Below the pieces are notes generated by a model, which saw nothing but the letters and a program-made list of their open reading frames with translations, was not told where the DNA came from and searched no databases. Source: Aquabacterium sp. OR-4 (GTDB lineage Bacteria > Pseudomonadota > Gammaproteobacteria > Burkholderiales > Burkholderiaceae_C). Taken from it: a DNA stretch of 64,000 nucleotides. Positions 31,909-40,948 of this stretch are shown one piece after another. The stretch spans positions 1,178,001 to 1,242,000 of the forward strand of contig NZ_JAOCQD020000002.1 of assembly GCF_025290835.2 (NCBI RefSeq). The letters are read 5' to 3'. The position numbers and the translations under genes are program-made. Numbering within the stretch: the stretch's first letter is position 1; every line of letters begins with the position of its first letter.

Positions 31909-32520
31909 ATGCACGACCCCTTGCCGCTGCCCCACCCCGCCGACATCACCCAATGGCTGACCGAACTGGATGCCGGCGACGGCGCCGCAGGCGCGGGCCC
32001 GGCCGCGCCGGGCGGGCCGGTCAACCAGCTGTTCGCGGCCCTGTACGGCGAGCTCAAGCGCAGCGCCAGCGCGCAGATGCGCAAGGAGTACGCCGGCCAC
32101 ACGCTCAGCGCCACCGCGCTCACCCACGAGGCCTGGTTTCGCCTGACCGAGCAGACCCGCACCCGCTGGCAAAGCCGCAGCCACTTTCTGGGCATGGCCG
32201 GCATCATGATGCGGCGCATCCTGGTGAACCACGCGGTGGCCAAGGCCGCGGCCAAGCGCGACGCGCCGCTGGTGTCGCTGACCCTCACCGAGGCCCAGCA
32301 GGTGGCCGGCGACGCCGGCAACAGCGAGGTGCTGCGCGTGCACGAGGCCCTGCTGGCCTTTGAGCAGGTGGACGCCCGCGCGGCACGGGTGGTGGAGCTG
32401 AAGTTCTTTGGCGGGCTCGAGGTCGACGAGATCGCCGAGCTGCTGGGCCTGGGCAGCGCCACCGTCAAGCGCGACTGGGCGCTGGCGCGGGCCTGGCTGC
32501 ACCGCGAGCTGCAGGCCTGA
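31909..32520 (+). CDS. ECF-type RNA polymerase sigma factor (ECF43/TIGR02999-like)
   Basis: A 203-residue sigma factor. Region 2 is seen in HEAWFRLTEQTRTRWQSRSHF and MRRILVNHAVAKAAAKRDA; region 4 is EVDEIAELLGLGSATVKRDWALARAWLHREL, the signature of the TIGR02999/ECF43-like subfamily. This group generally lacks a classical anti-sigma factor and is often encoded beside Ser/Thr kinases, which fits the kinase at 27760-30480. ATG 31909 is used; it is divergent from the exported protein gene, leaving 163 bases (31746-31908) for promoters. No membrane anti-sigma gene is visible. Confidence 0.9.
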   Translation: MHDPLPLPHPADITQWLTELDAGDGAAGAGPAAPGGPVNQLFAALYGELKRSASAQMRKEYAGHTLSATALTHEAWFRLTEQTRTRWQSRSHFLGMAGIMMRRILVNHAVAKAAAKRDAPLVSLTLTEAQQVAGDAGNSEVLRVHEALLAFEQVDARAARVVELKFFGGLEVDEIAELLGLGSATVKRDWALARAWLHRELQA

Positions 32521-32598
32521 CAGGCAGCGAAGCGGCCCGCCGCGCCGCGCCCACACGCTGTGGATCACCCGCCGCGGGCGGGCTCATCCACCGCCCGG

Positions 32599-34965
32599 TC
32601 AGTCGAAGTTCATGCTGAAGCGCACACCGCCATAGCGCTGCGCATCGCGCGCCGGCTGGCCGATCACCGCATTGGCCGTGGCGCCCCACAGGCCGCTGAA
32701 GAAGTCTTCGGCATTGACCAGGTAGAAGCGGTTGGTCACGTTGTTGACGAACAGCGTGAGCGCGTACTTGCCATCGGGCGAGCTGGCCGTGGCCCCCAGG
32801 TTCAGGATGCCGAAGGCGCCCTGGCGGGTGTAGGGGTTCTGGTTGGCCTGCAGCACCGCGGCGCTGCGCCAGGCGTACTGCGCGTTGACGCGCAGGTCCC
32901 AGGGCAGCAGGGTCTGCGCCAGGCCGTGGTCCAGGCCCAGCGTGAGCTTCAGCTTGGGTGAATCGGGCATGGTCTTGCCCGACAGATCCTGCGCGCCCAC
33001 GGCCGCGCCGCTGGCGGTGATGCAGCCGGCGCTGCTGTCCTGGCCCGGGTAGCAGGCCGCCCCCTGGTAGCGCAGGAAGCGGGCGTCGATGTAGGCGGCG
33101 CTGGCGCTCACCCGGGTGTCGGCGCCGGCGTTCAGCACCGCGTCCATCTCCACGCCGCGGGTGCGCGCCTTGCCGGCGCTCGAGAGGATCAGGTTGTTGA
33201 CATAGCCGGTGCCGTCGTTGGCGAAGATCTGCACCTGGTAGTTGCGGTAGGCGGTGTTGAACACGGCGGTGTTGAGGGTCAGCGCGCCGCCCAGCAGCGT
33301 GGTCTTGGCGCCCAGCTCGTAGTGGTCGATCTGCTCTTTGTCCACCGGCGCCAGGCTCTTGCCGTTGTCGGCGGCCTGCAGGGTCTGGGCGGTGTTGAAC
33401 GCCCTCGGCTTGTAGCCGCGGGCATAGGTGGCATAGGCCATGCGGTCGTTGCCGAACTTGTGGCGCCAGGTCAGGTCGCCCACGGTGGCCTTGGCGCTGT
33501 CGCTGCCGGCCGAGGACAGCGCGTTGCCGAAGTCCTGGATGCTGTAGCGGATCTGGTCGCGGTTGTAGCGCAGGCCGGTGAGCAGGCTGTCGCTGGGCGA
33601 GATCGTCCAGGTGGCGCGGCCGTACAGCCCCAGCGAGCGGGTGCTGGAGTGCACCGCGTCGATCTTCGGGTTGACGAACATCTCGCGGTTGTCGCTCAGG
33701 TCGACCTTCACGTCGCTGTAGAACAGGCCGGCCACATAGCTCAGCGGCTGGTTCAGCGGCGAGGCCACCTTGAACTCCTGGGTCAGCGAGGTCGGCTTCA
33801 CCTGGATCGGCTGGCGGTTGTAGTAGTACGGCGGGCCGCCGGCCTCGGGCGCGGGAATCGGGCCGCGCAGGTCGTTCAGGAAGTAGGTGGCCACGATGGG
33901 CACGTCCTGCACGTTGTCCTGCCGGTTGCGCTGGTGCGCGGTGGTGGAACTGAAGCTGTGGTCGCCCACGCGCTTGTCGATGGTCAGGCTCAGGTCGCGG
34001 TCGCGCGTCTTCGAGCGCATCTGCACCGGCGACGCATAGTCGGTGTTGCCGTACTGCGGCGTGATGCCCGGCAAGGCGGTGGCCTGGGTCACGCCATGGC
34101 CGGCGTTGAACGGAAAGTACGGAAACAGCTCGGCGCCGGCCGTGAGGTGCTGGTAGGTGAAGGTGCCGCCCCTGGACTCGCCCTCGGCCACGCGGGCGGT
34201 GAGGGTCAGGTCCAGCGTCTTGTCGGGGCTCAGCAGCAGCTTGGCGCGCGCGCCGTGGCCGCTGGAGCGCGAGTGCTCGTCGCGCATGCGGTTGTAGATC
34301 GGGTACTCGCGCTGCTGGCCGTACAGGCTCAGGCTGTAGGCCAGCAGCGGGCTGATCGGGCCGGTGACGAACAGGTTGCCGCGGCGCTCGTTGTCATTGG
34401 TCAGCGTGAGCCCCAGGCTGCCCTGGAAGCTGCGCGCAGGCGCCTGGGTGACGAAGTTCATCACCCCGGCCGATGCGGTGCGGCCGCCCAGCGTGGCCTG
34501 CGGCCCCTTGAGCACCTCGACACGGCGCACGTCCTGCAGCTCGTTGGCGGCGGTGGAGTCCGAGGGCACCGGCACGCCGTCGATCAGGATCGCCACGCCC
34601 GAGGTCAGGCCCACGGCGGCCTGGTTGGCCGAGGTCGAGATGCCGCGCATGGCATATGGCACACGGCCGTTGAAACTGCCCTTGAGCTGCACCGAGGGCA
34701 CCAGCTTGCTGATGTCGGAGATGTCGGTGGCATTGGCCTTGTCCAGCGCATCGGCCGACATCACGGCGGCCGCCACCGGCGTGTCCTTGAGCCGCTCGGT
34801 GCGCTTTTGTGCGGTGATCACCACCTCCTGCGACTTGCCGCCCTCGCCCTCGGTGGCAGGGGCGGTGCCCTGCGCCAGGGCCAGGGCCGGCAGCAGGCCG
34901 GCCAGCATCAGCACGGTGGCATGGGCCACGGGCGTGGGCCGGGCAGCGTGGGGTGTGTTCTTCAT
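32599..34965 (-). CDS. TonB-dependent outer-membrane receptor 3
   Basis: A 788-residue receptor starting at ATG 34965, with signal peptide (VLMLAGLLPALALAQ), TonB-box-like EVVITAQKRTERL, plug motif VEVLKGPQATLGGRTASAG and barrel ending in VRFSMNFD. The plug lacks the usual YGRN after the GPQ motif (it reads LGGRT). Its promoter region (34966-35316, 351 bases without a gene) carries the dyad/AATCG/TAGCAT module also found before the SMP-30 and histidinol-dehydrogenase-family genes. It lies directly downstream of the ten-gene catabolic operon, so it probably imports that pathway's substrate. Confidence 0.92.
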   Translation of the reverse strand: MKNTPHAARPTPVAHATVLMLAGLLPALALAQGTAPATEGEGGKSQEVVITAQKRTERLKDTPVAAAVMSADALDKANATDISDISKLVPSVQLKGSFNGRVPYAMRGISTSANQAAVGLTSGVAILIDGVPVPSDSTAANELQDVRRVEVLKGPQATLGGRTASAGVMNFVTQAPARSFQGSLGLTLTNDNERRGNLFVTGPISPLLAYSLSLYGQQREYPIYNRMRDEHSRSSGHGARAKLLLSPDKTLDLTLTARVAEGESRGGTFTYQHLTAGAELFPYFPFNAGHGVTQATALPGITPQYGNTDYASPVQMRSKTRDRDLSLTIDKRVGDHSFSSTTAHQRNRQDNVQDVPIVATYFLNDLRGPIPAPEAGGPPYYYNRQPIQVKPTSLTQEFKVASPLNQPLSYVAGLFYSDVKVDLSDNREMFVNPKIDAVHSSTRSLGLYGRATWTISPSDSLLTGLRYNRDQIRYSIQDFGNALSSAGSDSAKATVGDLTWRHKFGNDRMAYATYARGYKPRAFNTAQTLQAADNGKSLAPVDKEQIDHYELGAKTTLLGGALTLNTAVFNTAYRNYQVQIFANDGTGYVNNLILSSAGKARTRGVEMDAVLNAGADTRVSASAAYIDARFLRYQGAACYPGQDSSAGCITASGAAVGAQDLSGKTMPDSPKLKLTLGLDHGLAQTLLPWDLRVNAQYAWRSAAVLQANQNPYTRQGAFGILNLGATASSPDGKYALTLFVNNVTNRFYLVNAEDFFSGLWGATANAVIGQPARDAQRYGGVRFSMNFD

Positions 34966-35044
34966 GTGTTTGTCTCCTGGTGGATGCGGGGGCGGATGAC
35001 CGCCAGGCCACCCGGCCGGCAAAGGCTGGGTTGAGCGCTAAGAA

Positions 35045-35098
35045 ATGCTAAGAACCCGCCCCACGCGCCACCAATCGTTTCGACCGATGCGCGCCATT
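35045..35098 (-). promoter_or_regulatory. Promoter/operator module of TonB receptor 3
   Basis: In the 351-base gap 34966-35316, a TAGCAT hexamer (minus strand) lies at 35045-35050, AATCG (plus-strand reading) at 35073-35077, and a half-conserved dyad GATGC-N3-CCATT at 35086-35098. The dyad centre is 42 bases from the hexamer, exactly as in the other three modules, and AATCGTTT is shared with the module at 46 kb. The remaining part of the gap (35099-35316) shows nothing recognisable to me. The transcript would have a leader of about 75 bases. Confidence 0.6.
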
Positions 35099-35316
35099 GC
35101 GGCGCCTGATGCATGGCCCGTCTTCCTGGGCGAATGCGCCACGCCGGCACAGCCCGCGGCCTGCACACAAAGGGTTTGTCAGGAGAGGCGCGCTGTGCCT
35201 GCGGCACCACAGGCGCCGTGGCCGGCGGCGCGCCAAAACAAGCAGGCCCGGCGCCTGGGCACCGGGCCTGCAGCGGCCGGCCAGCGCGCCTGCTGCGGCG
35301 CGCCCACGCTGCAGCG

Positions 35317-36069
35317 CTAGAAGCCGAAGCCGCCGCCGTCCACGTTCATCACCTGGCCGGTGTAGAAGCCGGCGTCGTCGCTGACCAGGAAGGCCAGCGC
35401 ACCGGTCAGGTCGTCGGGCACCTCGGTGCGCGGGATGAACTGCCGCGCGCGCACCTGCTCGAAGGCCTGCGGCGGCAGGTTGGCCGCGCTGCCCGGGTGG
35501 CGCGTCAGCCCGGGCGAGATGGCATTGACCGTGATGCCCTGCCCGCCCAGCTCGGCGGCCAGCGCACGGGTCAGCCCGATCACGCCCATCTTGCTGCTGG
35601 CATAGGCCGCCATGCCCGGCGGCGGGCCCCACACGGTGCTGCTGGCCAGGTTGACGATGCGGCCCCAGCCGCGCTCGGCCATGCCCGCGCTGAAGGCCTG
35701 GGCCAGCAGAAAGGGCGCGTCGATGTTCACCGCCATGATCTGCCGCCACAGCGCGGCCGTGATCTCGCGCAGCGGCGCCATGGGCATGAAGGCGGCGTTG
35801 TTCACCAGCACATCCACGCGGCCCATGCGCGCCAGCGCTTCGGCGGCAAAACGCTGCACGTCGTCGGCATCGCCCAGCTCGCAGCCCAGCGCCTCGGCCT
35901 GGCCGCCGGCCGCGCGCACCCGGGCCACGGTCTCGTCGCAGGCCGCGCGGTCGGTCAGCAGCAGGCGGTGGCCGCTGGCGGCCAGGCGCAGTGCAAAGGC
36001 CTGGCCCAGGCCGCCGGCCGCGCCGGTGATCACGGCCACGCGGGCCGCTGGGATGGGAAGGGATGTCAT
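35317..36069 (-). CDS. SDR-family oxidoreductase
   Basis: A 250-residue classical short-chain dehydrogenase/reductase. The N-terminal cofactor motif is VITGAAGGLGQ, followed by VLVNNAAF, the catalytic serine in NLASSTVWG, the YASSK active-site motif, and a C-terminal GQVMNVDGGGF. It is NAD(P)-dependent and cytoplasmic. It is the last gene of the minus-strand run from 45947; 143 bases separate it from the FAD monooxygenase gene. It most likely oxidises a hydroxylated intermediate of the unknown pathway. Confidence 0.88.
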   Translation of the reverse strand: MTSLPIPAARVAVITGAAGGLGQAFALRLAASGHRLLLTDRAACDETVARVRAAGGQAEALGCELGDADDVQRFAAEALARMGRVDVLVNNAAFMPMAPLREITAALWRQIMAVNIDAPFLLAQAFSAGMAERGWGRIVNLASSTVWGPPPGMAAYASSKMGVIGLTRALAAELGGQGITVNAISPGLTRHPGSAANLPPQAFEQVRARQFIPRTEVPDDLTGALAFLVSDDAGFYTGQVMNVDGGGFGF

Positions 36070-36212
36070 GCCGGTGGCTCCGTCGCGTGAGGGGGTGGAT
36101 GGCGGCCCGGCGTGGCGGTCCGCTTCAGGGTTGCCGGGCGGCCGGCGCGCCCGCGCTGAACAGCACGCCCATCAGGCGGCCAGTGCGTATCAGCGGCGCC
36201 GATGGCCGGGGC

Positions 36213-37346
36213 TCACAACGGCGCACGCAGTTTTTGCTGGGCGTCGCGCATGATGGCCGTGTGCTCCTCGCGCGAGCCGCCCAGCTGCTCGATCTGGCCC
36301 ATGCGGCCCGAGGCCGTGACCACCAGGCGCGCGCGGTCGTAGTGGCGGCCGGCATAGGCCAGCAGGGCGCCTTCCAGGCTGTGGCGGCGTGCCAGCTCCT
36401 CGGCCAGCACCAGCGCGCCTTCGATGGCAATGCCGGCACCCGAGGCCAGGTGCGGCGTGGTGGCATGCACCGCGTCGCCCAGCAGCACGATGCGGCCGTG
36501 GTGCCAGGGCCCGTCGATCATGTGGCCGGCCAGCGGCCGGTACAGCAGGCGGGCGTCGCGCAGTTCGCCGCGGCGCAGCGCGTCGCGGATGTCGCCCACC
36601 GGGCCGCCAAATTCGGCCAGCAGCATGGCCAGCTGCTCGGGCCATTGGTCTTGCGGGATGAAGTCCATGCCGGCGCGCCGGTCCAGCACGAACAGGTAGC
36701 ACTCGGTGGCGCTGATCGGGTTCATGCCCGCCTTGGTGGTGGCGCCCATGTAGATGCTGCTGTTCTCGCGCAGCCGCGGCACCACCGCGCGCCACGAGCC
36801 CTGGCCGCTGAACATCGGCCCGGCAAAGCCGGGCATCACCAGCTTGCGCACCGCGCTGTTCACGCCGTCGGCACCGATCATCAGGTCGAAGCGGCCCTGC
36901 GAACCGTCGCTGAACAGCACCTGCACACCGTCGGCGTGCTGGCTCATGCGCTCGAAGCTCAGGCCCAGGCGCACCGTGGCCCCGGCGGCCTGCGTGGCCA
37001 GGCCCAGGATGTCGGCCAGCACCGGGCGCAGGATGCCGCCGGCACCCGGCAGGTCTTCGGCCCCGATGGCCGGCGCCACCGGCACGGTCATGGTCACGGC
37101 GCCCTGGGCATCGCAGATGTCCACCGCGTTCCAGTGGCCGCCCTGCGCCAGCACCGGCTCGATCACGCCCACCTCGCGCAGCGCGCGCAGCGTGGGGCCG
37201 CTGATCGTGATGCCGGCCCCGTCGGGCGCCCAGTTCGGGTTCTGCTCGATCAGCGTGACGGCCACGCCCAGCTTGCGCAACTGGATGGCGGCGCACATGC
37301 CGCCCACGCCACCGCCCACGATCAGGGCGTTCTGGATCAGGGCCAT
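36213..37346 (-). CDS. FAD-dependent aromatic-ring monooxygenase (PHBH-type)
   Basis: A 377-residue class A flavoprotein hydroxylase. The GxGxxG motif is in ALIVGGGVGGMCAAIQLRKLG at the N-terminus, an FAD/NADPH segment is in LMIGADGVNSAVRK, and the second FAD motif is GDAVHATTPHLASGAGIAIEGALVLAEEL. Enzymes of this type (p-hydroxybenzoate, salicylate or 6-hydroxynicotinate hydroxylases) insert one oxygen into activated aromatic rings using NAD(P)H. I chose ATG 37346 at the start of the Rossmann domain. In the operon it would prepare the ring for the extradiol-type enzyme encoded at 39045. Confidence 0.88.
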   Translation of the reverse strand: MALIQNALIVGGGVGGMCAAIQLRKLGVAVTLIEQNPNWAPDGAGITISGPTLRALREVGVIEPVLAQGGHWNAVDICDAQGAVTMTVPVAPAIGAEDLPGAGGILRPVLADILGLATQAAGATVRLGLSFERMSQHADGVQVLFSDGSQGRFDLMIGADGVNSAVRKLVMPGFAGPMFSGQGSWRAVVPRLRENSSIYMGATTKAGMNPISATECYLFVLDRRAGMDFIPQDQWPEQLAMLLAEFGGPVGDIRDALRRGELRDARLLYRPLAGHMIDGPWHHGRIVLLGDAVHATTPHLASGAGIAIEGALVLAEELARRHSLEGALLAYAGRHYDRARLVVTASGRMGQIEQLGGSREEHTAIMRDAQQKLRAPL

Positions 37347-37431
37347 GCTCTTGTCTCCTGAATGAATGGGGCTGATGATGGGTCTGAGGGCGGGTCTGAG
37401 GGTGCTGGCGGCAGGCCCGCCACCGGCTGGC

Positions 37432-38592
37432 TCATGTGCGGCCACCCAGCTGCTCGGCCAGCCAGTCGGCGATCTGGTTGCCGGCGTTGTGGGGGTTGTC
37501 GAGCGAGCTGTGCTCCACGCCACCGGTGCTGGCGTCGAAGATGAACAAGTCCTTCTTCGGGCAGTTCACCAGCTGCTCATAGGTCTGGTGCGCGTACTTC
37601 AGCGGGATCTGGCGGTCGTTCTCGCCGTGGGTCACGAGAAAGGGCACGCGGATGCGGTCGAGCACGCCGTTCAGGTGCATGGCCTCGGCCTTGGCAAAGA
37701 AGTCGTCCATGTCGTGCGCGCCGAACACCCATTGCACATGCTTCCAGTAGTGCGGCACCGGGTTCTCGCCCTCGCGCTTCAGGCGCGCCTGCTGCACCGC
37801 GCGCCAGTCGTGGTTGGCGCCCCACACGGCGCCGCAGGCAAAGCGCGGCTCGAAGGCCAGCGCACGCGGGCAGTAGTAGCCGCCAAGCGACACGCCCAGC
37901 GCGCCGATGCGCTGCGCATCCACCTCGGGCCGCTGCTGCAGCCAGTCGACGATGGGGCTGGCCCAGACCTCGGTGTTGGCCACCGCCGGCAGGCCCTGCA
38001 GGCGCAGCGCCTCGCCGGTGCCCGGCTGGTCGATGAACAGGGCCGACAGGCCGCGCCGCGCAAACAGGCTGCCCATCACGCTCTTGGCCAGCATCTCCTT
38101 GGTGCTGTCCAGCCCGTTCATCACCAGCACGAGGGGCGCGCGCTGGCCGGGCTGCAGGCCCTCGGCGCGCACCAGCAGGCCGCTCAGGTGCGAATCACCA
38201 TAGGGCAGCTCGATGCGCTCGCAGTTTTCGCGGCCGTGCCGGCGCGCCAGCGCGAACAGTTCCAGCGAGCGCCGGTACATCGCCAGCCGGGCCTCGAAGC
38301 CATGCGCCTGCATGCGCTCGGCAATGCCGTAGTACAGCGCGGCGCGGCCGTACTTCTCGCCGGCCGACAGGCCGTGGCCGCGCGCCAGGTCAGCGTCAGC
38401 CAGCGCGATCAGCCGGTCGCCGCCGCCCTTCCAGGCGGCGTAGAAGGCCTCGGTGCCGGGGTCGTCGCCGGCGCGGGCCGCCTCCAGGATGGGCGCGCAC
38501 ATCGCGTCCACCTCGCCGATGTTGCCGCCGTGGGTCAGCGCAATCATCGTGGACAGGCTCCACACGTAGTTGCTGGGAAAGTACTGGAACAT
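37432..38592 (-). CDS. Alpha/beta hydrolase resembling 2,6-dihydroxypseudooxynicotine hydrolase
   Basis: A 386-residue alpha/beta hydrolase with a large helical N-terminal cap (about 150 residues). The core shows LVLVMNGLDSTKE, then IDQPGTGEA, the nucleophile elbow GVSLGG (Ser near 235) and a late acidic/His pair (THGENDRQIP, GGVEHS). The NGLDSTKE oxyanion segment and cap are typical of the FrsA/2,6-dihydroxypseudooxynicotine hydrolase group, which cleaves C-C bonds of diketone-like substrates. ATG 38592 is preferred; a TTG lies nine bases upstream. It overlaps nothing and follows the Rieske gene by 5 bases. A C-C hydrolase step after ring opening is the likely role. Confidence 0.82.
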   Translation of the reverse strand: MFQYFPSNYVWSLSTMIALTHGGNIGEVDAMCAPILEAARAGDDPGTEAFYAAWKGGGDRLIALADADLARGHGLSAGEKYGRAALYYGIAERMQAHGFEARLAMYRRSLELFALARRHGRENCERIELPYGDSHLSGLLVRAEGLQPGQRAPLVLVMNGLDSTKEMLAKSVMGSLFARRGLSALFIDQPGTGEALRLQGLPAVANTEVWASPIVDWLQQRPEVDAQRIGALGVSLGGYYCPRALAFEPRFACGAVWGANHDWRAVQQARLKREGENPVPHYWKHVQWVFGAHDMDDFFAKAEAMHLNGVLDRIRVPFLVTHGENDRQIPLKYAHQTYEQLVNCPKKDLFIFDASTGGVEHSSLDNPHNAGNQIADWLAEQLGGRT

Positions 38593-38597
38593 GGCGG

Positions 38598-38954
38598 TCA
38601 ATCAAAGAGGGAGGGAAGCTCGGCCGGCACGAACACCTGGCCATCGCGCACCGTGGCCGGCACCTTCACCAGGTGCTGGCCGGTGCAGGGCCCGGCAAAG
38701 CACAGGCCGCTGCGGATGTCGAAATGCGCCGAGTGCGCGTAGCAGACGAGGTGGCTGCCGTCGCCCGACAGGAACTGGTCTTGCCGGTACTCCATGGGCC
38801 GGTGCTCGTGCGGGCAGTCGTTGAGCCAGGCAAACACCTCGTCGCCCTGGCGCACCACGCACAGCTGGTCGTCCAGCCCGCGCCGCAGCAGGCCGCGCGC
38901 GCCGCCATCGGGAATGTCCGTCAGTGCGCAAAGATGTTGAAGAGGCTCGGTCAT
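38598..38954 (-). CDS. Small Rieske [2Fe-2S] protein
   Basis: A 118-residue Rieske protein. The cluster ligands are Cys and His in DCPHEHRP and Cys and His in VCYAHSAH, with the later CFAGPCTG motif found in a common family of small soluble Rieske proteins. It probably carries electrons to an oxygenase; no Rieske oxygenase is in the same operon, so its partner may be elsewhere or the protein may have another role. I chose ATG 38954, which removes a proline-rich extension. It is embedded between an alpha/beta hydrolase gene and an extradiol-type VOC gene. Confidence 0.88.
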   Translation of the reverse strand: MTEPLQHLCALTDIPDGGARGLLRRGLDDQLCVVRQGDEVFAWLNDCPHEHRPMEYRQDQFLSGDGSHLVCYAHSAHFDIRSGLCFAGPCTGQHLVKVPATVRDGQVFVPAELPSLFD

Positions 38955-39044
38955 GTCTTTACCCAGCGACTGCCGTGGCGCCGGCTTTGCCGGGCCACTG
39001 GCAGTGCCGCCTTGAGGGGGCGCGCGAAGCACGTAGGGGCTGGG

Positions 39045-39977
39045 CTATTCCCCGGGCGCCCACTTGGGTGCGGCGTTGAAGAGAAAGATCTGCGAGTTGT
39101 CCTTGCCCGGATCGCAGGCCCGCGGCACCCAGTGCTCGTCGTGGATGTCCATGTCGGCATCCACCTCCATCACCGCGCCGAAGGGGCTGTTGAAGTACCA
39201 GAAGAAGTTGCTGCCCAGGATGTGGCGGCCCGGCCCCCAGAAGCTCTTGTAGCCCTTGCGCACGAACTCCCAGCCGTGCTGCAGCACCTCGGCCGCCGAG
39301 CCCAGGTGAAAGGTGAAGTGGTTGCAGCCCACCATGTGGTCGTTGAAGCGCTGGATCATGAACAGCGTGTGGTGATCCTGCGTGCCGGCCGGCCGCATGA
39401 ACGGGCCGAGCTTGTTGAAGCGGTCGGTGGTGACAAAGCCCAGGCGCTGGTAGAAGGCCTCGGCCTTGACCGCATCGGGCACGAAGTACACCAGGTGGCT
39501 CAACGAGCGCGGCTTGATCACCTCGTCGGGGTTGGCGGCGCAATCATTGGGCGCGCGGCCCGGTGGCTGGCCCGGCACGTTGAAGCCGAGAAAGCGCGCG
39601 GTGTAGGGCCTGCGAAGGGTCATCTGGAAGCCGATGGCGAAGCCGCCGTCGTCCATCGCCCGCAGCACGCCATCGGCGCCGCGTTCGGCCGGGCGGTCCT
39701 TGGCCAGTTCGGCCTGGAGGGCATCGAGCGAGGCCTCGTCGGCCACGCCGTAGATCGTCTCGCGCAGGCAGGGGCTGTGCGCGCCGGGCGGCAGTGGCGG
39801 CAGGCTGGCATCGTGCGCATGGCGGATGGTGATGCGCGTGCCGTCCAGCGCCTCGTAGCTGCCGCCCACCGCGGGGTCGAAGCCGGTTTCGTCGAGGCCG
39901 TAATCCAGCAGGTACTGGCGCGAGCCGGGCATGTCGTCGACGCCGAAGACCAGGTTGTCGAGTCCGAGGATGTTCAT
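39045..39977 (-). CDS. Two-domain VOC protein, probable extradiol ring-cleavage dioxygenase
   Basis: A 310-residue protein of two VOC modules, the size of type I extradiol dioxygenases. The C-terminal module holds the probable metal ligands: His in SHLVYFV, His in HFTFHLG, and Glu in GAVMEVDADMD, about where His/His/Glu bind iron in such enzymes. The N-terminal module starts ILGLDNLVFGVDDM. ATG 39977 fits the fold. It would cleave the ring of a hydroxylated intermediate made by the flavoprotein encoded at 36213. A glyoxalase-like isomerase is the alternative. Confidence 0.8.
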   Translation of the reverse strand: MNILGLDNLVFGVDDMPGSRQYLLDYGLDETGFDPAVGGSYEALDGTRITIRHAHDASLPPLPPGAHSPCLRETIYGVADEASLDALQAELAKDRPAERGADGVLRAMDDGGFAIGFQMTLRRPYTARFLGFNVPGQPPGRAPNDCAANPDEVIKPRSLSHLVYFVPDAVKAEAFYQRLGFVTTDRFNKLGPFMRPAGTQDHHTLFMIQRFNDHMVGCNHFTFHLGSAAEVLQHGWEFVRKGYKSFWGPGRHILGSNFFWYFNSPFGAVMEVDADMDIHDEHWVPRACDPGKDNSQIFLFNAAPKWAPGE

Positions 39978-39999
39978 GGGGTGTCCTTTCGAGACCGGC

Positions 40000-40944
40000 T
40001 CAGGCCGCCGTGGCTCGGGCAATCAAGGTGGCGATGTCGCCGTCGTGCCGCAGGCCCAGCGCCAGGGCCTCGGGCGTGTGCAGTGGCGGGTAGCTGGCGA
40101 ACAGGCGCTGGATGAAGGGGTCGGGCGCGTAGCTCACCAGGGCCTTGCGTTCAGCGCCATAGCGCGCGGAAAGCGCGTCCACCAGCTCGCCCACGGTGAA
40201 GCGCAGCACCGGCATCTGGTAGCTGCGGCGCGGGTTCATTGCCGCGCCATCCACGGTGGCGGCATGCAGCAGGTTGTCCACGCAGGCGCCCACCGAGATC
40301 CACCAGGCCACGCCGTCGGCCGACACCGGCACGGTGATCGGCTCGCCGGCGGCCAGCTTCCAGAACAGCTGGCTCATGAAGGCGCTCATCATCCCCGCAC
40401 CATCGCCCGGGCGCGCCACCACGCCGGGCAGGCGCAGCGAGCAGCCCTGGCACCAGCCCTTGCGCGTGGCATCGGCCACCAGGTACTCACCGGCCTGCTT
40501 GTGCGCGCCATAGCTCAGGCCGGGGTTGGGCAGCGTGGCTTCGTCCACCACCGGCGGCAGGTGCTCGCCGTAGACGGCAATGGTGCTGGCGAACACGAAC
40601 CTGGGCGCCTTGGCTTGCGTGCGCAAGTCTTCCAGCAGCCCCAGCGTGGCATCGAGGTTGATGCGCCGGCCCAGCTCGTAGTTCTTCTCGGCGGCGCCGC
40701 CGGGGATGCTGGCCAGGTGGAAGACGGCATCCACCGCACTGTCATAGGCCTGGGCACGCACGGCGGCTTCGGCGATGCTGCCTTCGATCTGGCGCACGCG
40801 CGCATCACTGGCCGGCGCGGCAAAGCGCACGTCCATCAGGCTCAGGCGGGTGACGCGCTGGCCGCCCAGGCCGTGGGCCAGCAGGCGCTGCACCAGCACC
40901 TGGCCCACGAAACCCTCGCTGCCGGTGACGACGACATGGGTCAT
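40000..40944 (-). CDS. NAD-dependent epimerase/dehydratase (DenD-like extended SDR)
   Basis: A 314-residue extended SDR. The cofactor motif is VVVTGSEGFVGQ, the active-site Ser/Thr is in FASTIAVYG, and the YxxxK motif is SYGAHKQAGE. The general pattern (VFHLASIPGGAAEKNYELG, RINLDATLGLL) resembles D-erythronate dehydrogenase (DenD) and related sugar-acid dehydrogenases. It ends 22 bases before the VOC gene and begins 4 bases after the stop of the FAD-dependent oxidoreductase, well inside the operon. The substrate is probably a hydroxy-acid intermediate (inference). Confidence 0.82.
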   Translation of the reverse strand: MTHVVVTGSEGFVGQVLVQRLLAHGLGGQRVTRLSLMDVRFAAPASDARVRQIEGSIAEAAVRAQAYDSAVDAVFHLASIPGGAAEKNYELGRRINLDATLGLLEDLRTQAKAPRFVFASTIAVYGEHLPPVVDEATLPNPGLSYGAHKQAGEYLVADATRKGWCQGCSLRLPGVVARPGDGAGMMSAFMSQLFWKLAAGEPITVPVSADGVAWWISVGACVDNLLHAATVDGAAMNPRRSYQMPVLRFTVGELVDALSARYGAERKALVSYAPDPFIQRLFASYPPLHTPEALALGLRHDGDIATLIARATAA

Positions 40945-40948
40945 GGCA

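Noticed and set aside
32209..32221. GATGC-N3-GCATC dyad inside the ECF sigma factor gene
   Set aside because: It lies in a conserved coding stretch (MMRRIL) without the AATCG box or -10 hexamer, so it is most likely a coding coincidence.
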